Below, in pieces: positions 51,858 to 61,798 of a stretch of 64,000 nt of DNA (position 1 is its first letter; each line of letters begins with the position of its first letter). A program made the translations under genes and the position numbers. The stretch is from Sphingobacterium sp. SRCM116780 (GTDB lineage: Bacteria > Bacteroidota > Bacteroidia > Sphingobacteriales > Sphingobacteriaceae): contig NZ_CP090446.1 of NCBI RefSeq assembly GCF_021442025.1, forward strand, positions 1,550,001-1,614,000, written 5' to 3'. The notes beneath the pieces were generated by a model, which was given only the letters and a program-made list of their open reading frames with translations, was not told where the DNA came from and made no database searches.

Positions 51858-53096
51858 TTAATGAGCATGTTCTCCTGAATTTGTCATCTTTGCTAATAAA
51901 AAGAAAGCACCCTTCTGTACAATCTTAGCATTTTCGTCAATCTCTTTTACAGGTGTAATAGCTGTAAAACCTCGGGAAGAAACACCTTTAACAACTGCTA
52001 TCCTATCATACTCATGATTAAGACCCTCTTCATGCTTATGGTTCTCATGCCTCTCTTCGCTCTCTTTGTGAACAAGATTTTTAGGAGATTCAGGCACAGT
52101 ATGTTCATCCTTTAATAGGAAAATATAATCCTTACCTTCTGCACTAACGATGCAATCTGTAGGAACAGCCAAAGACTTATCATCACTGACGATGAGTGTT
52201 CCTTGAACTTGCATACCGTTTATTAGCCCTTCTTTGTTACCTAGAACTTGCGCATGTACGGCTATGGCGTTCGTTTCTTTTTCAAATGCTTGTCCAAGCT
52301 GATCAATTTGCGCCTCGTAAGAAACATTCGCATTATTTACAGGAGAAAATAGAATTTTTTGTCCTTTTTTCACTTTTGAAAAATCCTTTTCATACACATA
52401 CATATCCACATGCAATGCATCATTATTTACGATCTCTAAAATTGGCGATGAAGCTTCTATACGCGTACCAATCAATCCTTGTATCGATGCGACAACACCT
52501 GAAATTGGCGCCTTAATCGTGATCTGCGATGAGATATGTAAAGAACCACCACCAGCAGATAATTGCCTAGATAAACTGTTTTTTTGCGCTTTCAAGTTAG
52601 CAAGCTCCACCTCTATCTGTTGTAGTTTTTTTAATGGTGCTGCATTCCCTTCCACCAATTCTTGTTGACGATTAACTTCAATTTGTGTCAATGAAATTTG
52701 GTTATTAATCAGCTGCAATTGTTCTTGCATTTTAATCAAATCAGGATTTAATACTTTGCCTAACACCTGTCCTTTCTTGACAAAGTCTCCGGGTCTAGCA
52801 TACAACTCTTCCAGTACGCCACCATATACAGACGTAACATATGCTTTCATGTCGTTAGGAACATCCAGAACACCGTTTAATATCAAACCATTACTCAACA
52901 TTTGGTAGGACAATGCGGTATACGTTATTCCGACTTGTTTCTCTTGGGCTGCTGTTAACGTAAGTGCCTCTTCATGTTCGTGCTCATGTGTGGCCTCTTC
53001 TACAACTTTCTTGTTATTCGAAGATTCTGTTTGACAACCAGCAATAATGCTGCTCGCTAAAATTAAACTATATTGAATTAAAAATTTTAGTTTCAT
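51858..53096 (-). CDS. Heavy-metal RND efflux periplasmic adaptor (CusB/CzcB type) lipoprotein
   Basis: 412 residues. Lipoprotein signal with Cys in SIIAGC. Two His-rich stretches are likely metal-binding: THEHEHEEALT after the signal and HENHKHEEGLNHEYD near residue 350. The adaptor core has VTSVYGGVLEELYARPGDFVKKGQ (lipoyl half), a long coiled hairpin (MQEQLQLINNQISLTQIEV) and the second lipoyl half ITIKAPISGVVASIQGLIG. It links the pump and channel of the tripartite system. It follows the pump/channel fusion gene by 6 bases, downstream in the same operon. Confidence 0.9.
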   Translation of the reverse strand: MKLKFLIQYSLILASSIIAGCQTESSNNKKVVEEATHEHEHEEALTLTAAQEKQVGITYTALSYQMLSNGLILNGVLDVPNDMKAYVTSVYGGVLEELYARPGDFVKKGQVLGKVLNPDLIKMQEQLQLINNQISLTQIEVNRQQELVEGNAAPLKKLQQIEVELANLKAQKNSLSRQLSAGGGSLHISSQITIKAPISGVVASIQGLIGTRIEASSPILEIVNNDALHVDMYVYEKDFSKVKKGQKILFSPVNNANVSYEAQIDQLGQAFEKETNAIAVHAQVLGNKEGLINGMQVQGTLIVSDDKSLAVPTDCIVSAEGKDYIFLLKDEHTVPESPKNLVHKESEERHENHKHEEGLNHEYDRIAVVKGVSSRGFTAITPVKEIDENAKIVQKGAFFLLAKMTNSGEHAH

Positions 53097-53102
53097 GACG
53101 AT

Positions 53103-56100
53103 TTAATTTGACTGGTAATATTGATATTGAATCACACTTTGATTATAAGCATGCAAAGCTGTTAGGTAATTGATTTTTATATCAATAGACTGTGATAAAA
53201 ATTGGATTAGATCTGCGTAACTGATTTCACCACTCTGATAAGCCAAATTAGCGGCTTTCATAATTTCTTCTGATTGCTTCAATCCAGATTGTTCATAAAA
53301 CTGTAATTGTTTTTCATTTTTGGTAATTTCTTTTTTTGCATTGGCTTGCTGTGCCACAATATTCATTCTTAGTTGTGCTAGTTCTTGTTTTTCTATTGCT
53401 GTTTCCAGCTCAGCTACCTTTACTTTATTTTGATAGTATGTATTAGAAAAGACTGGCACATTCATCGTTAAAGAAATTCCAGTAACTGGATTACGCTGTC
53501 CCCAAAGCTTTTGAGAAAATGCCCTTCCAGAGAAATCAGGTAATTTAGCCTGTTCTTCCATGTTAACATTAGCCTCGGACACCTCAATAGACTTTTGCTG
53601 TATTTTAATTAAAGGATGCTCCCCTATAGAATCTGAATACTGCAGCGTTTTAATCTTCTGTAAAGAGCCTTTTACGGGTAAAATAAGCGTATTATCATTT
53701 AATAAAACACTGAAATTTTGAGCAGCTATCGCTAAATCCTGTTCGTTCTGCAATAGAATGGTTTTATTTTGTTGCCATTTTGTTTCAGCCGCTATCATTT
53801 CCAATCCAGCAGCCTCTCCAGTTTTAACCCGAAGCTTTGCAGATTCATATAACCTTTGATGGGTACTGTCCAGCTGTAAAAAGAAGGACTGTCTTGTCTC
53901 TAGATAAATGAGTTCATAATAATTTAACGATACATCACGTATTAATTGTTTTCGAGCATCCTCTCGTTGTTCCAAAACCATTTGGGAAGTCTTCCTTAAC
54001 AATTCTTTTCTCGCCTTGTAGAAGCCAGGCCATGCAAAATCCTGACTAATCCCAACCTTCCAAGATCCATTGGGATCCAATGGCGAGAAATCCTCATTCT
54101 CGACAAAAACACCTGTTTTCCCGTCAAAGGATTTTTGCTGATCAAGCACTGATTTCTCCACTTCTAAAGCTGTATTTTTAAAATTTAAATTTGCATTTAC
54201 AGCTTGTGCTATGGCATCATCCAATTGAATCCGTTTCAAATTATTTTGTGCAAAAGTGGTGTTAGAAAACGAAAGAAACAAGATAACAAAAGAAGTAATG
54301 ATTGTGGTCTTACCTATTTTCATTTTTTTAGTATGATAGAATAAAACATAGAGACAGGGTAACACAAAAAGTGTTAAGAAAGTTGCTGATAACAAACCAC
54401 CGATCACCACCGTTGCCAGAGGTTTTTGTACTTCAGCTCCAGCTCCCGTACTTATAGCCATTGGTAAAAAACCTAAAGAGGCTACAGTAGCTGTCATCAA
54501 AACTGGTCTCAAACGGATTTTTGTTCCCTCCCATACACGATTGAATACATCTGTTATTCCTTCTTTTTCCAGTTGATTAAAAGTAGAAATCAACACAATC
54601 CCGTTGAGTACTGCTACACCAAATAAGGCAATAAACCCAACACCAGCAGAGATGCTGAAAGGCATATCTCGAATCAGAAGCGCAAAGACACCCCCTATAG
54701 CACTCATCGGTATAGCTGTGAAGATCAATAAAGACTCTTTCAAAGATCTGAATGTCAGATATAAGAGAATAAAAATAAGTAATAAAGCGCCTGGTACCGC
54801 TAGGGTCAATCGTTTTGTTGCTGCATTTAGATTTTCAAACGTTCCTCCAAAAGTGTAATAATAACCTGTCGGCATAACATTCATTTCCGTGAGTTTTCCT
54901 TGAATTTCATTCACAACAGAGGTAACATCACGATCTTTGATATTAAAACCAATGACAATAAGTCTTTTTCCAGATTCACGACTTATCTGTGCTGGCCCAT
55001 CTTTTATGGCAATAGTTGCCAGTTGGCTCAATGGTATCTGATCACCGTTACCTGTTAGAATTGGAAGATTTTCAACATCAGCCGTGGAAGTTTTAAAAGC
55101 ACTATCTAAGCGAACGACTAAATCAAATTTTCGTTCATTCTCATACATCGCCCCTGCACTTGTACCTGCAAATGACATCGCAATAACCTTATTCAAATCA
55201 TTGACTGTCACATGATGCAAAGCTAGCTGAGTTCGGTTGTAAACAATTGATATCTGAGGTAAACCCGTTGTACGTTCGATTTGTGGAGCCGATGCACCAT
55301 TGACACTTTGTACCACTTGTTCCACACGACCTGCAATCGAGGCTAATGTATCGATGTTTTCACCAAAAATCTTAATAGCAACATCTTGTCGAACCCCTGT
55401 CATCAACTCATTAAATCGCATTTGGATGGGTTGTGATGCCTCGAAGAATACACCTGGAATTACCGAAAGCGAATCCAACATACGATCAGCCAATCCCGTA
55501 TAGGTGTCCCCTGACTTCCATTCCGACATCGGTTTTAACGTGATAATCATATCGGTTGCTTCTGGTGGCATGGGATCAGTTGGGATCTCTGCACTACCTG
55601 TTTTTCCAACAACAATCTTCACTTCGGGAAATTTTTTAATAATCTTCGCAGCCTGCATGGAGGTCTCAATACTTTGAGATAAGGAAGACCCTTGTGGTAA
55701 GATACAATGAAAAGCATAATCTCCCTCTTGGAGCTGAGGGATAAATTCACTCCCCATCTTACTAAAGAGATAACCAGAGAAACCCAAAGCCACTACCGTT
55801 AATAAGAGTACTATTTTTCTCACGCGAACTGCTTTCTGAACAACTGGTGCATACCACGACTGTAGTTTAGCCATCATCTTATCCGCAAACGTGATCTTAT
55901 GTTGAGGTTTTTTAGATAAAAATAAAGCGCTCATCATCGGGATATAGGTCAATGACAACAGCAACGCCCCTATAATGGCAAAACTAACCGTTTGTGCCAT
56001 TGGACCAAACATTTTCCCTTCAACTCCTACAAGTGTCAATATCGGGATATAAACAATCAGAATGATGATTTCACCAAAAGCTGCGCTATTTCTAATTTTG

Positions 56101-57425
56101 GAAGAAGACTTGTAAACTTCCTCATCCATTTCGGCTTGTGTCAACACATGTTGACTCTTTCTTAGTCCCAAATGATGCATCGTGGCTTCCACCACAATCA
56201 ATGCCCCATCGACAATCAAACCAAAGTCTATTGCCCCTAAGCTCATTAAATTGGCACTAACGCCGAATAAGCGCATCATTCCTAAGGCAAAAAGCATCGC
56301 TAACGGAATCGCTGATGCAACAATCAATCCTGCCCTTAGATTTCCTAAGAAAATCACCAGAACAAAAATGACAATTAAAGCCCCTTCAATTAAATTTTTC
56401 TCTACTGTACTGATTGCTCGATTAACTAAATCAGTACGATCAGAAAATGCTTCCACAACAACATCTTGAGGAAGAGATTGCTTGATTCGTTCTAGCTTTT
56501 CCTTAACTGCAGCGACTACTTCAGCAGAATTCTCACCTTTTAGCATCATGACGATACCCCCAACAGCCTCTTTTTCTCCATTATAAGTCAAAGCTCCATA
56601 GCGCACAGCAGAACCTTCTCGAACTTCTGCTACATCACGTATATAAATAGGAAAGCCATTCTTGCTTTTTATAGCAACATTCCCAATGTCTTCCATAGAA
56701 GTCAAAAGTCCTATCCCACGTATAAAGTAGGCGCTGGGCTTTTTATCAATATAGGCTCCACCTGTGTTTTGATTGTTTTGTTCTAAGGCTGCAAATATTT
56801 CATTGATCCCCACACCTGTCGCTTTTAATTTATATGGGTTGACTGCGACCTCATATTGCTTTAACTTACCACCGAAACTGTTCACCTCAGCAACACCAGA
56901 AGTTCCATATAATTGTCTTGCAATGATCCAATCTTGCATGGTTCGCAAGTCTGTGGCGGTATATTTAGATTCAGCTCCCTTTGCAGGATGAATGACATAT
57001 TGATAAATTTCTCCCAATCCAGTACTTATTGGCGCCAATTCTGGACTTCCAAGACCTGGAGGAATATTTTCTTTAGCTTCCTGCAATTTTTCACTGATCA
57101 ATTGCCTGGCAAAATAAATATCGACGTCATCGTCAAAAACTGCGGTGACCACAGATAGTCCAAATCTAGAGATGGAGCGTAGCTCTGTTAGATCTGGTAA
57201 ATTTGTTAATTCTTGTTCAATGGGATACGTTACAAATTGTTCCACTTCCTGTGTCGCTAAAGCGGGAGAACTGGTGATAATTTGTACTTGATTATTCGTA
57301 ATATCCGGATTGGCATCAATAGGAATGTGTAAAGCACTCCATACCCCCCAGATGATCCATATCAGTGTCAATAGTCCGATAATAACTTTATTTCGGATAC
57401 TGAACCTGATGATTGCGTTCAACAT
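53103..57425 (-). CDS. CusA/CzcA-type RND pump fused to a TolC-like outer-membrane factor
   Basis: 1440 residues. Residues 1 to about 1030 are a heavy-metal RND pump: IPIDANPDITNNQVQI, the proton-relay segment IDFGLIVDGALIVVEA in membrane helix 4, and further helices. Residues 1035-1440 are an outer-membrane factor with coiled-coil repeats (NYYELIYLETRQSFFLQ, AYQSGEISYADLIQF). The junction has Met1035 followed by a signal-peptide-like stretch (KIGKTTIITSFVILFLSF, then FAQ) and preceded by an A-rich sequence in the mRNA (bases around 54321-54335). Either the fused protein is cleaved, or the channel is also translated alone from 54323. Fused forms are common in Bacteroidota. Confidence 0.92.
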   Translation of the reverse strand: MLNAIIRFSIRNKVIIGLLTLIWIIWGVWSALHIPIDANPDITNNQVQIITSSPALATQEVEQFVTYPIEQELTNLPDLTELRSISRFGLSVVTAVFDDDVDIYFARQLISEKLQEAKENIPPGLGSPELAPISTGLGEIYQYVIHPAKGAESKYTATDLRTMQDWIIARQLYGTSGVAEVNSFGGKLKQYEVAVNPYKLKATGVGINEIFAALEQNNQNTGGAYIDKKPSAYFIRGIGLLTSMEDIGNVAIKSKNGFPIYIRDVAEVREGSAVRYGALTYNGEKEAVGGIVMMLKGENSAEVVAAVKEKLERIKQSLPQDVVVEAFSDRTDLVNRAISTVEKNLIEGALIVIFVLVIFLGNLRAGLIVASAIPLAMLFALGMMRLFGVSANLMSLGAIDFGLIVDGALIVVEATMHHLGLRKSQHVLTQAEMDEEVYKSSSKIRNSAAFGEIIILIVYIPILTLVGVEGKMFGPMAQTVSFAIIGALLLSLTYIPMMSALFLSKKPQHKITFADKMMAKLQSWYAPVVQKAVRVRKIVLLLTVVALGFSGYLFSKMGSEFIPQLQEGDYAFHCILPQGSSLSQSIETSMQAAKIIKKFPEVKIVVGKTGSAEIPTDPMPPEATDMIITLKPMSEWKSGDTYTGLADRMLDSLSVIPGVFFEASQPIQMRFNELMTGVRQDVAIKIFGENIDTLASIAGRVEQVVQSVNGASAPQIERTTGLPQISIVYNRTQLALHHVTVNDLNKVIAMSFAGTSAGAMYENERKFDLVVRLDSAFKTSTADVENLPILTGNGDQIPLSQLATIAIKDGPAQISRESGKRLIVIGFNIKDRDVTSVVNEIQGKLTEMNVMPTGYYYTFGGTFENLNAATKRLTLAVPGALLLIFILLYLTFRSLKESLLIFTAIPMSAIGGVFALLIRDMPFSISAGVGFIALFGVAVLNGIVLISTFNQLEKEGITDVFNRVWEGTKIRLRPVLMTATVASLGFLPMAISTGAGAEVQKPLATVVIGGLLSATFLTLFVLPCLYVLFYHTKKMKIGKTTIITSFVILFLSFSNTTFAQNNLKRIQLDDAIAQAVNANLNFKNTALEVEKSVLDQQKSFDGKTGVFVENEDFSPLDPNGSWKVGISQDFAWPGFYKARKELLRKTSQMVLEQREDARKQLIRDVSLNYYELIYLETRQSFFLQLDSTHQRLYESAKLRVKTGEAAGLEMIAAETKWQQNKTILLQNEQDLAIAAQNFSVLLNDNTLILPVKGSLQKIKTLQYSDSIGEHPLIKIQQKSIEVSEANVNMEEQAKLPDFSGRAFSQKLWGQRNPVTGISLTMNVPVFSNTYYQNKVKVAELETAIEKQELAQLRMNIVAQQANAKKEITKNEKQLQFYEQSGLKQSEEIMKAANLAYQSGEISYADLIQFLSQSIDIKINYLTALHAYNQSVIQYQYYQSN

Positions 57426-57514
57426 AATAATTTACTTAAATAGCTAGACAAATGCCCACAACATATATGAGCGTATGAAATGTAGTCGATTAAGACCTTA
57501 ATAAAGAAGTAAAA

Positions 57515-57826
57515 TTAAACGAGTTGGGGAGGTTGCCAGATGCTGGAGTAGTCAAACGAGTAAAAATTGCTCTCGTGGGCAATTTCATCTTTAGATTGTA
57601 GCAACACAACTATAAAAGACAGGACAGTTGTATCTTCAACATGCATCACTGTAGAACAACAAGAACACACACAAAATGGCGAACAATAATCCATATGATT
57701 TTCGTCTTCATGATGCACCTGTTTCGATGCAGTTGTACGCATAGATACCTCTTGTACATGATCTGAACAAGGTATCATCGTCAATGCAATGAAATATAAG
57801 CTTAATATATAGACAAATATCTTCAA
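57515..57826 (-). CDS. DUF6660-like Cys-rich exported protein
   Basis: 103 residues. A signal peptide (MKIFVYILSLYFIALTMIPC) precedes HHEDENHMDYCSPFCVCSCC, a Cys/His-rich cluster that could bind copper or a similar metal. The end is SFDYSSIWQPPQLV. Small proteins of this kind stand in front of CusA/CusB-type operons in this phylum; DUF6660 is my best family match by eye. It lies 89 bases upstream of the pump gene on the same strand and probably leads the operon. Confidence 0.65.
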   Translation of the reverse strand: MKIFVYILSLYFIALTMIPCSDHVQEVSMRTTASKQVHHEDENHMDYCSPFCVCSCCSTVMHVEDTTVLSFIVVLLQSKDEIAHESNFYSFDYSSIWQPPQLV

Positions 57827-57847
57827 ATTCTTCAGTTGAATATACTA

Positions 57848-57855
57848 CAAAAATA
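57848..57855 (-). promoter_or_regulatory. Putative -7 box TATTTTTG of the metal efflux operon
   Basis: Exact TAnnTTTG match on the minus strand, 21 bases before the start of the Cys-rich small gene at 57826. Confidence 0.45.
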
Positions 57856-57996
57856 ATAAATTAATCAATAATAGGAAACTTACCATTCATTTTTAATTTT
57901 TACACATAAAATGAATTTTTTATAAAAAAAGTGTAAAGAAATAAGTTTAATTTTCATATATTAGCAATTCAAAAGGGAAAAAATTTACTATAATAC

Positions 57997-59328
57997 ATGT
58001 CACACACTTTTAACGAATTCATAAATTACGTTGAGAAACGTAATCCAAATGAACCAGAATTTCTACAAGCTGTACAAGAAGTTACAGAGGATCTAATTCC
58101 ATTTATCTCTAAAAGTCATCCAGAGCTACTTAAATTAAAAATCTTAGAAAGATTAGTTGAGCCAGAACGTGTTATTTCATTCCGTGTGGCTTGGTTAAAC
58201 GATAAGAATGAAGTTGAGGTCAATAGAGGCTACCGTGTTCAAATGAGTAGTGCTATAGGTCCGTATAAAGGCGGGTTACGCTTCGCTCCTTCTGTAAACT
58301 TAAGTATTTTGAAGTTTTTGGCTTTCGAACAGGTCTTTAAAAATAGCTTAACAGGCTTACCTATTGGAGGTGGTAAAGGTGGCTCTGACTTTAATCCAAA
58401 AGGAAAGTCAGATAATGAAATTATGCGTTTCTGTCAAAGTTTCATGACTGAATTGTTTAGACATATTGGTCCAGATACAGACGTTCCTGCTGGAGATATA
58501 GGCGTAGGAACACGTGAGATAGGTTATTTATTTGGACAGTATAAAAGATTACAAAATGCATTTACAGGTGTGTTAACGGGTAAAGGAAGTGCTTGGGGTG
58601 GATCTTACACGAGACCAGAAGCCACAGGTTACGGCTTGCTTTATTTTGTAGCATGTATTTATGATTTCAACAATCAAGATTTAAAAGATAAGATTGTAGC
58701 CATATCAGGTGCTGGTAACGTAGCTTATTACGCAGCTGAAAAATCAATTCAATTGGGGGCCAAAGTAATTACACTTTCCAATAGTCAAGGAACAATCTAT
58801 GATGAAGAAGGAATTACTTCTGAAAAATTAGCCTATATCGGCACAATTGGACGCGATTTAGACCAATATATCATCAAGTATCCGAACGCACAATATTTTA
58901 CTGATAAAAAACCTTGGGATTTCAAATGTGATATTGCACTTCCATGTGCTACTCAAAATGAATTAACAAAAGAAGATGCTACAACATTAATTAGCAATGG
59001 TTGCCAATGTGTTGCTGAAGGAGCTAACATGCCATCAACAGCTGAAGCAATTAAGATCTTTCATGATGCAAAAATTAGTTTCGCACCAGGTAAAGCTGCC
59101 AATGCAGGTGGTGTAGCCGTATCGGGATTAGAGATGTCTCAGAATTCGATTAGACAACAGTGGACGAAAGAAGAAGTCGATAGCAAACTAAAAGATATTA
59201 TGATCAATATTCACAAAACATGTGTCAAGTATGGTCATGATAAAAATTACATCAACTACCTAAAAGGCGCCAATATAGGTGGATTCTTAAAAGTAGCCAG
59301 AGCAATGAAAGAACAAGGAATCGTTTAA
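57997..59328 (+). CDS. gdhA: Glutamate dehydrogenase (NADP-type)
   Basis: 443 residues, the length of the hexameric enzymes. RVQMSSAIGPYKGGLRFAPSVN and PIGGGKGGSDFNPKGKSD carry the glutamate/2-oxoglutarate Lys residues. The DVPAGDIGVGTREIGYLFGQYK segment and KGSAWGGSYTRPEATGYG are conserved, followed by the Rossmann motif VAISGAGNVAYYAAEKS. The ammonium-assimilating NADP-specific form is likely, though coenzyme use is inferred from the family. Single-gene unit with a terminator directly behind. Confidence 0.95.
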   Translation: MSHTFNEFINYVEKRNPNEPEFLQAVQEVTEDLIPFISKSHPELLKLKILERLVEPERVISFRVAWLNDKNEVEVNRGYRVQMSSAIGPYKGGLRFAPSVNLSILKFLAFEQVFKNSLTGLPIGGGKGGSDFNPKGKSDNEIMRFCQSFMTELFRHIGPDTDVPAGDIGVGTREIGYLFGQYKRLQNAFTGVLTGKGSAWGGSYTRPEATGYGLLYFVACIYDFNNQDLKDKIVAISGAGNVAYYAAEKSIQLGAKVITLSNSQGTIYDEEGITSEKLAYIGTIGRDLDQYIIKYPNAQYFTDKKPWDFKCDIALPCATQNELTKEDATTLISNGCQCVAEGANMPSTAEAIKIFHDAKISFAPGKAANAGGVAVSGLEMSQNSIRQQWTKEEVDSKLKDIMINIHKTCVKYGHDKNYINYLKGANIGGFLKVARAMKEQGIV

Positions 59329-59351
59329 TTTAATATCGTATTTTTCCATAT

Positions 59352-59387
59352 AACGGTTAGTCCTTTTGTAGGATTAACCGTTTTTTT
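59352..59387 (+). terminator. Terminator of gdhA
   Basis: 12-bp stem (AACGGTTAGTCC at 59352-59363 with GGATTAACCGTT at 59371-59382, one G-U), followed by a run of T. It starts 24 bases past the gdhA stop. Confidence 0.88.
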
Positions 59388-59411
59388 ATTTACTTTGTAA
59401 AAATTAGTAAC

Positions 59412-59660
59412 ATGAGAATATTAGCAGAATTACCACATCCGGAATGTAAGATATCCATCTTCAGCATGAACCAAAAGTTCATCATCAAGTTTGAGCAAGG
59501 AACCTTAGAGCAGTCTTATAAAATCGCGGAAATAGATCTCGTGGATGGTATCAATGGCGTCTTTGAATTATTGGATAATGCTTTTATTACAGAGGTCTTG
59601 GGTAACTTCAATACCATGCGAACATCCTTTCTAAATGCCTTCGAAAGATATGATTCTTAA
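59412..59660 (+). CDS. Small conserved-looking hypothetical protein
   Basis: 82 residues, soluble, no signal peptide. Begins MRILAELPHPECKISIFSMN, with a YKIAEIDLVDGINGVFELLD centre and a C-terminal helix FNTMRTSFLNAFERYDS. No family recognised with confidence. It stands alone 83 bases after gdhA behind a terminator. Confidence 0.55.
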   Translation: MRILAELPHPECKISIFSMNQKFIIKFEQGTLEQSYKIAEIDLVDGINGVFELLDNAFITEVLGNFNTMRTSFLNAFERYDS

Positions 59661-59880
59661 ATTAACCAAGCATATATTAATTTACTAATTTTCAATCTGT
59701 TATAACAAAAGTTTTTGTTAAACAGAATTTTATTTGGCATCAATTTGAATAATACATATAAGAAAATTGATATAACTATACATGAAGTTTAGATGTCATT
59801 CACAACAATCTGTAATATAAACAATTACGCTTATCAACAAAATATAATTTGGTGTTAAAAATCTCTGGATTTCACAATAA

Positions 59881-59910
59881 AAAAGGGATATTCTTAAAAA
59901 CATCCCTTTT
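59881..59910 (-). terminator. Terminator of coaD
   Basis: 9-bp stem AAAAGGGAT (59881-59889) with ATCCCTTTT (59902-59910), loop of 12 bases, and A/T tails. It lies 10 bases past the coaD stop on the minus strand. Confidence 0.7.
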
Positions 59911-59919
59911 TCACTTGAA

Positions 59920-60390
59920 TTATTTATTTTTTAAAAAATTGTCTATTTCTGCAGGAACCATATTGCTAATTGATCCTTTATTCTTCCACACATCACGAAC
60001 GATCGTAGAAGAAATATGTGCAAGTCCACTCCTGCTCATCAAGAAATATGTTTCTATATGAGGAGCCAAAATTAAATTATTTTGCGCGATGCTATTCTCA
60101 AACTCAAAATCTGCAGTATTGCGAAGTCCCCTTAGCAAAAAATTAGCGCCCACCTGTTTACAAAAGGCAATTGTTAATCCTTCAAAAGAAACTACTTCAA
60201 TCGTTTCAATGTTTTTAAAAACAGACTGAATAGTTGTTAATTTTTCAGCAACGGTCAATAAACCTTGCTTGGCACTATTCACACCAATAGCAATATAAAT
60301 CTTATCAAAAAGAGGTAAAGCCCTTTCAAGAAGATCTTGATGTGCCAATGTAAATGGATCAAATGACCCAGCAAAAACAGCAATCTTCAT
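59920..60390 (-). CDS. coaD: Phosphopantetheine adenylyltransferase
   Basis: 156 residues. Nucleotidyltransferase motif near the start: FAGSFDPFTLAHQDLLERAL, where T-L-A-H stands for the usual (T/H)xGH, so Gly is replaced by Ala. LLRGLRNTADFEFENSIAQNN and the ISSTIVR segment (usual ISSxxVR) are intact. It joins ATP to 4'-phosphopantetheine in coenzyme A synthesis. Last gene of the rsmD-coaD pair, 2 bases after rsmD. Confidence 0.93.
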   Translation of the reverse strand: MKIAVFAGSFDPFTLAHQDLLERALPLFDKIYIAIGVNSAKQGLLTVAEKLTTIQSVFKNIETIEVVSFEGLTIAFCKQVGANFLLRGLRNTADFEFENSIAQNNLILAPHIETYFLMSRSGLAHISSTIVRDVWKNKGSISNMVPAEIDNFLKNK

Positions 60391-60392
60391 AA

Positions 60393-60926
60393 TTAAAAAG
60401 TATAAAATGAGAATGATGAATATCCATACTTCCGCTTCTCTATAAGATTTGGATGCGGATCCATCTCTCTTGTTGAAGGATGTTCAATAACAAGTAAGCC
60501 ACCTTTATTTAGCAGTTCACTTTCAAATATCAGCTGCGCCAATTGCGGTAATTTTGGAATATCATAAGGAGGATCAGCAAAAATAAAGTCGAACTTTCTT
60601 TTAGTGGTCTGAATATATTTAAATACATCAGCCTTTTTAGTCTTAATATTAACGATATTCATCTTTTTTGCCGTATCCGCAATGTATTGAACACATTTAA
60701 AATGTAAGTCAATAGATTCAACAGAGTTTACATAACGAGAAGCCAATTCAAAACTAATATTGCCTGTACCCGCAAATAAATCCAAACAATCTAATTCTTC
60801 AAAATCAAGACGATTTTGTAAGATATTAAATAACGCTTCCTTTGCAATATCCGTAGTTGGTCTTACGGGTAAGTCTGTCGGTGGATTAAGACGTATACCA
60901 CCATATTGCCCTCCTATTATTCGCAT
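60393..60926 (-). CDS. rsmD: 16S rRNA (guanine966-N2)-methyltransferase
   Basis: 177 residues. Begins MRIIGGQYGGIRLNPPTDLPVRPTTDIAKEALFNIL, the RsmD pattern. The SAM site is CLDLFAGTGNISFELASR and the catalytic tetrapeptide is DPPY in FIFADPPYDIPKL. It modifies G966 of 16S rRNA. It overlaps the DUF3822 gene by 10 bases and is followed by coaD, an arrangement common in this phylum. Confidence 0.93.
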   Translation of the reverse strand: MRIIGGQYGGIRLNPPTDLPVRPTTDIAKEALFNILQNRLDFEELDCLDLFAGTGNISFELASRYVNSVESIDLHFKCVQYIADTAKKMNIVNIKTKKADVFKYIQTTKRKFDFIFADPPYDIPKLPQLAQLIFESELLNKGGLLVIEHPSTREMDPHPNLIEKRKYGYSSFSFYTF

Positions 60927-61711
60927 AACACAGCGTCAAGTAATGTCTGATAATTATTGAAGTTTATTTGCTCCGCACTTCTTACATAAACTTTGCTTTT
61001 TGATTCTAGATAGGCTATTGTGCTTGAATATCTTTCTAAACACTTTATATAACTATCATGAGGTATATCTCCAGAAACCAACACTTTAGAAACTTGATCT
61101 GTTAGTGACAATTGCTTTAAAATATTTAAAATATAATAATTCAAATCATCCGTAAAATGTACATCAAAAGAATTGTACAATATAAATTGTCCATTTTGAA
61201 ATACATATAGATCTACTAAATGGTCCGAAACAAAATGAACACCTAAGACAGATCCTCTTATCGGCACCAGATCTTGCGCTTGATCTAAGACAATGCAAAA
61301 TTCAGGAAATATTTCAGCATCAGGAAAGAGGGCTTTCCATCTGTTATATAATATCAGATCATATTCAAATACAGCTACTATACCTAAATTTTTCAACTCC
61401 TGTGTATGAATATGATGAGGAACGTGCTCGACTAGATAAGAAGCATATTCGTTTAATCGATCTTCTTGAAAAACTTCTTTAGGAATAAAGGTCAGGCTTT
61501 GATGCGGTATAACGACCTTAACATATCGAAAAGGTAAGCTCAAAATTTGAGTAGCTTCCAATCGCGGGTTTTCTGCATCATATTCCAGCAATAGATTCAA
61601 GTTTAACTGTTTGTCTGTTACCATGATAACATCTTTGCTAAAACCTGCTTTTGCAGATAAGGTATATTCTGGCAAAAAATGGATATTAAACTCCTCAGAT
61701 ATATAATTCAT
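60917..61711 (-). CDS. DUF3822 family protein
   Basis: 264 residues from the ATG at 61711; the open frame extends seven codons to a TTG. The family is restricted to Bacteroidota and always found near rsmD. The fold looks like an actin/ASKHA-type two-lobe protein: FNIHFLPEYTLSAKAG, RYVKVVIPHQSLTFIPKEVF, and a second half with VLGVHFVSDHLVDLYVFQNGQFILYNSF followed by KVLVSGDIPHDS. The function is unknown. It overlaps rsmD by 10 bases, so the two are coupled. Confidence 0.85.
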   Translation of the reverse strand: MNYISEEFNIHFLPEYTLSAKAGFSKDVIMVTDKQLNLNLLLEYDAENPRLEATQILSLPFRYVKVVIPHQSLTFIPKEVFQEDRLNEYASYLVEHVPHHIHTQELKNLGIVAVFEYDLILYNRWKALFPDAEIFPEFCIVLDQAQDLVPIRGSVLGVHFVSDHLVDLYVFQNGQFILYNSFDVHFTDDLNYYILNILKQLSLTDQVSKVLVSGDIPHDSYIKCLERYSSTIAYLESKSKVYVRSAEQINFNNYQTLLDAVLCE

Positions 61712-61798
61712 ATGTATGCTTTCCAAATTCAATTATTAAATTGTACAACCTAACAAAATTAACTTTTCTAAACGATAAGACAAACCTTTTAGATAACT

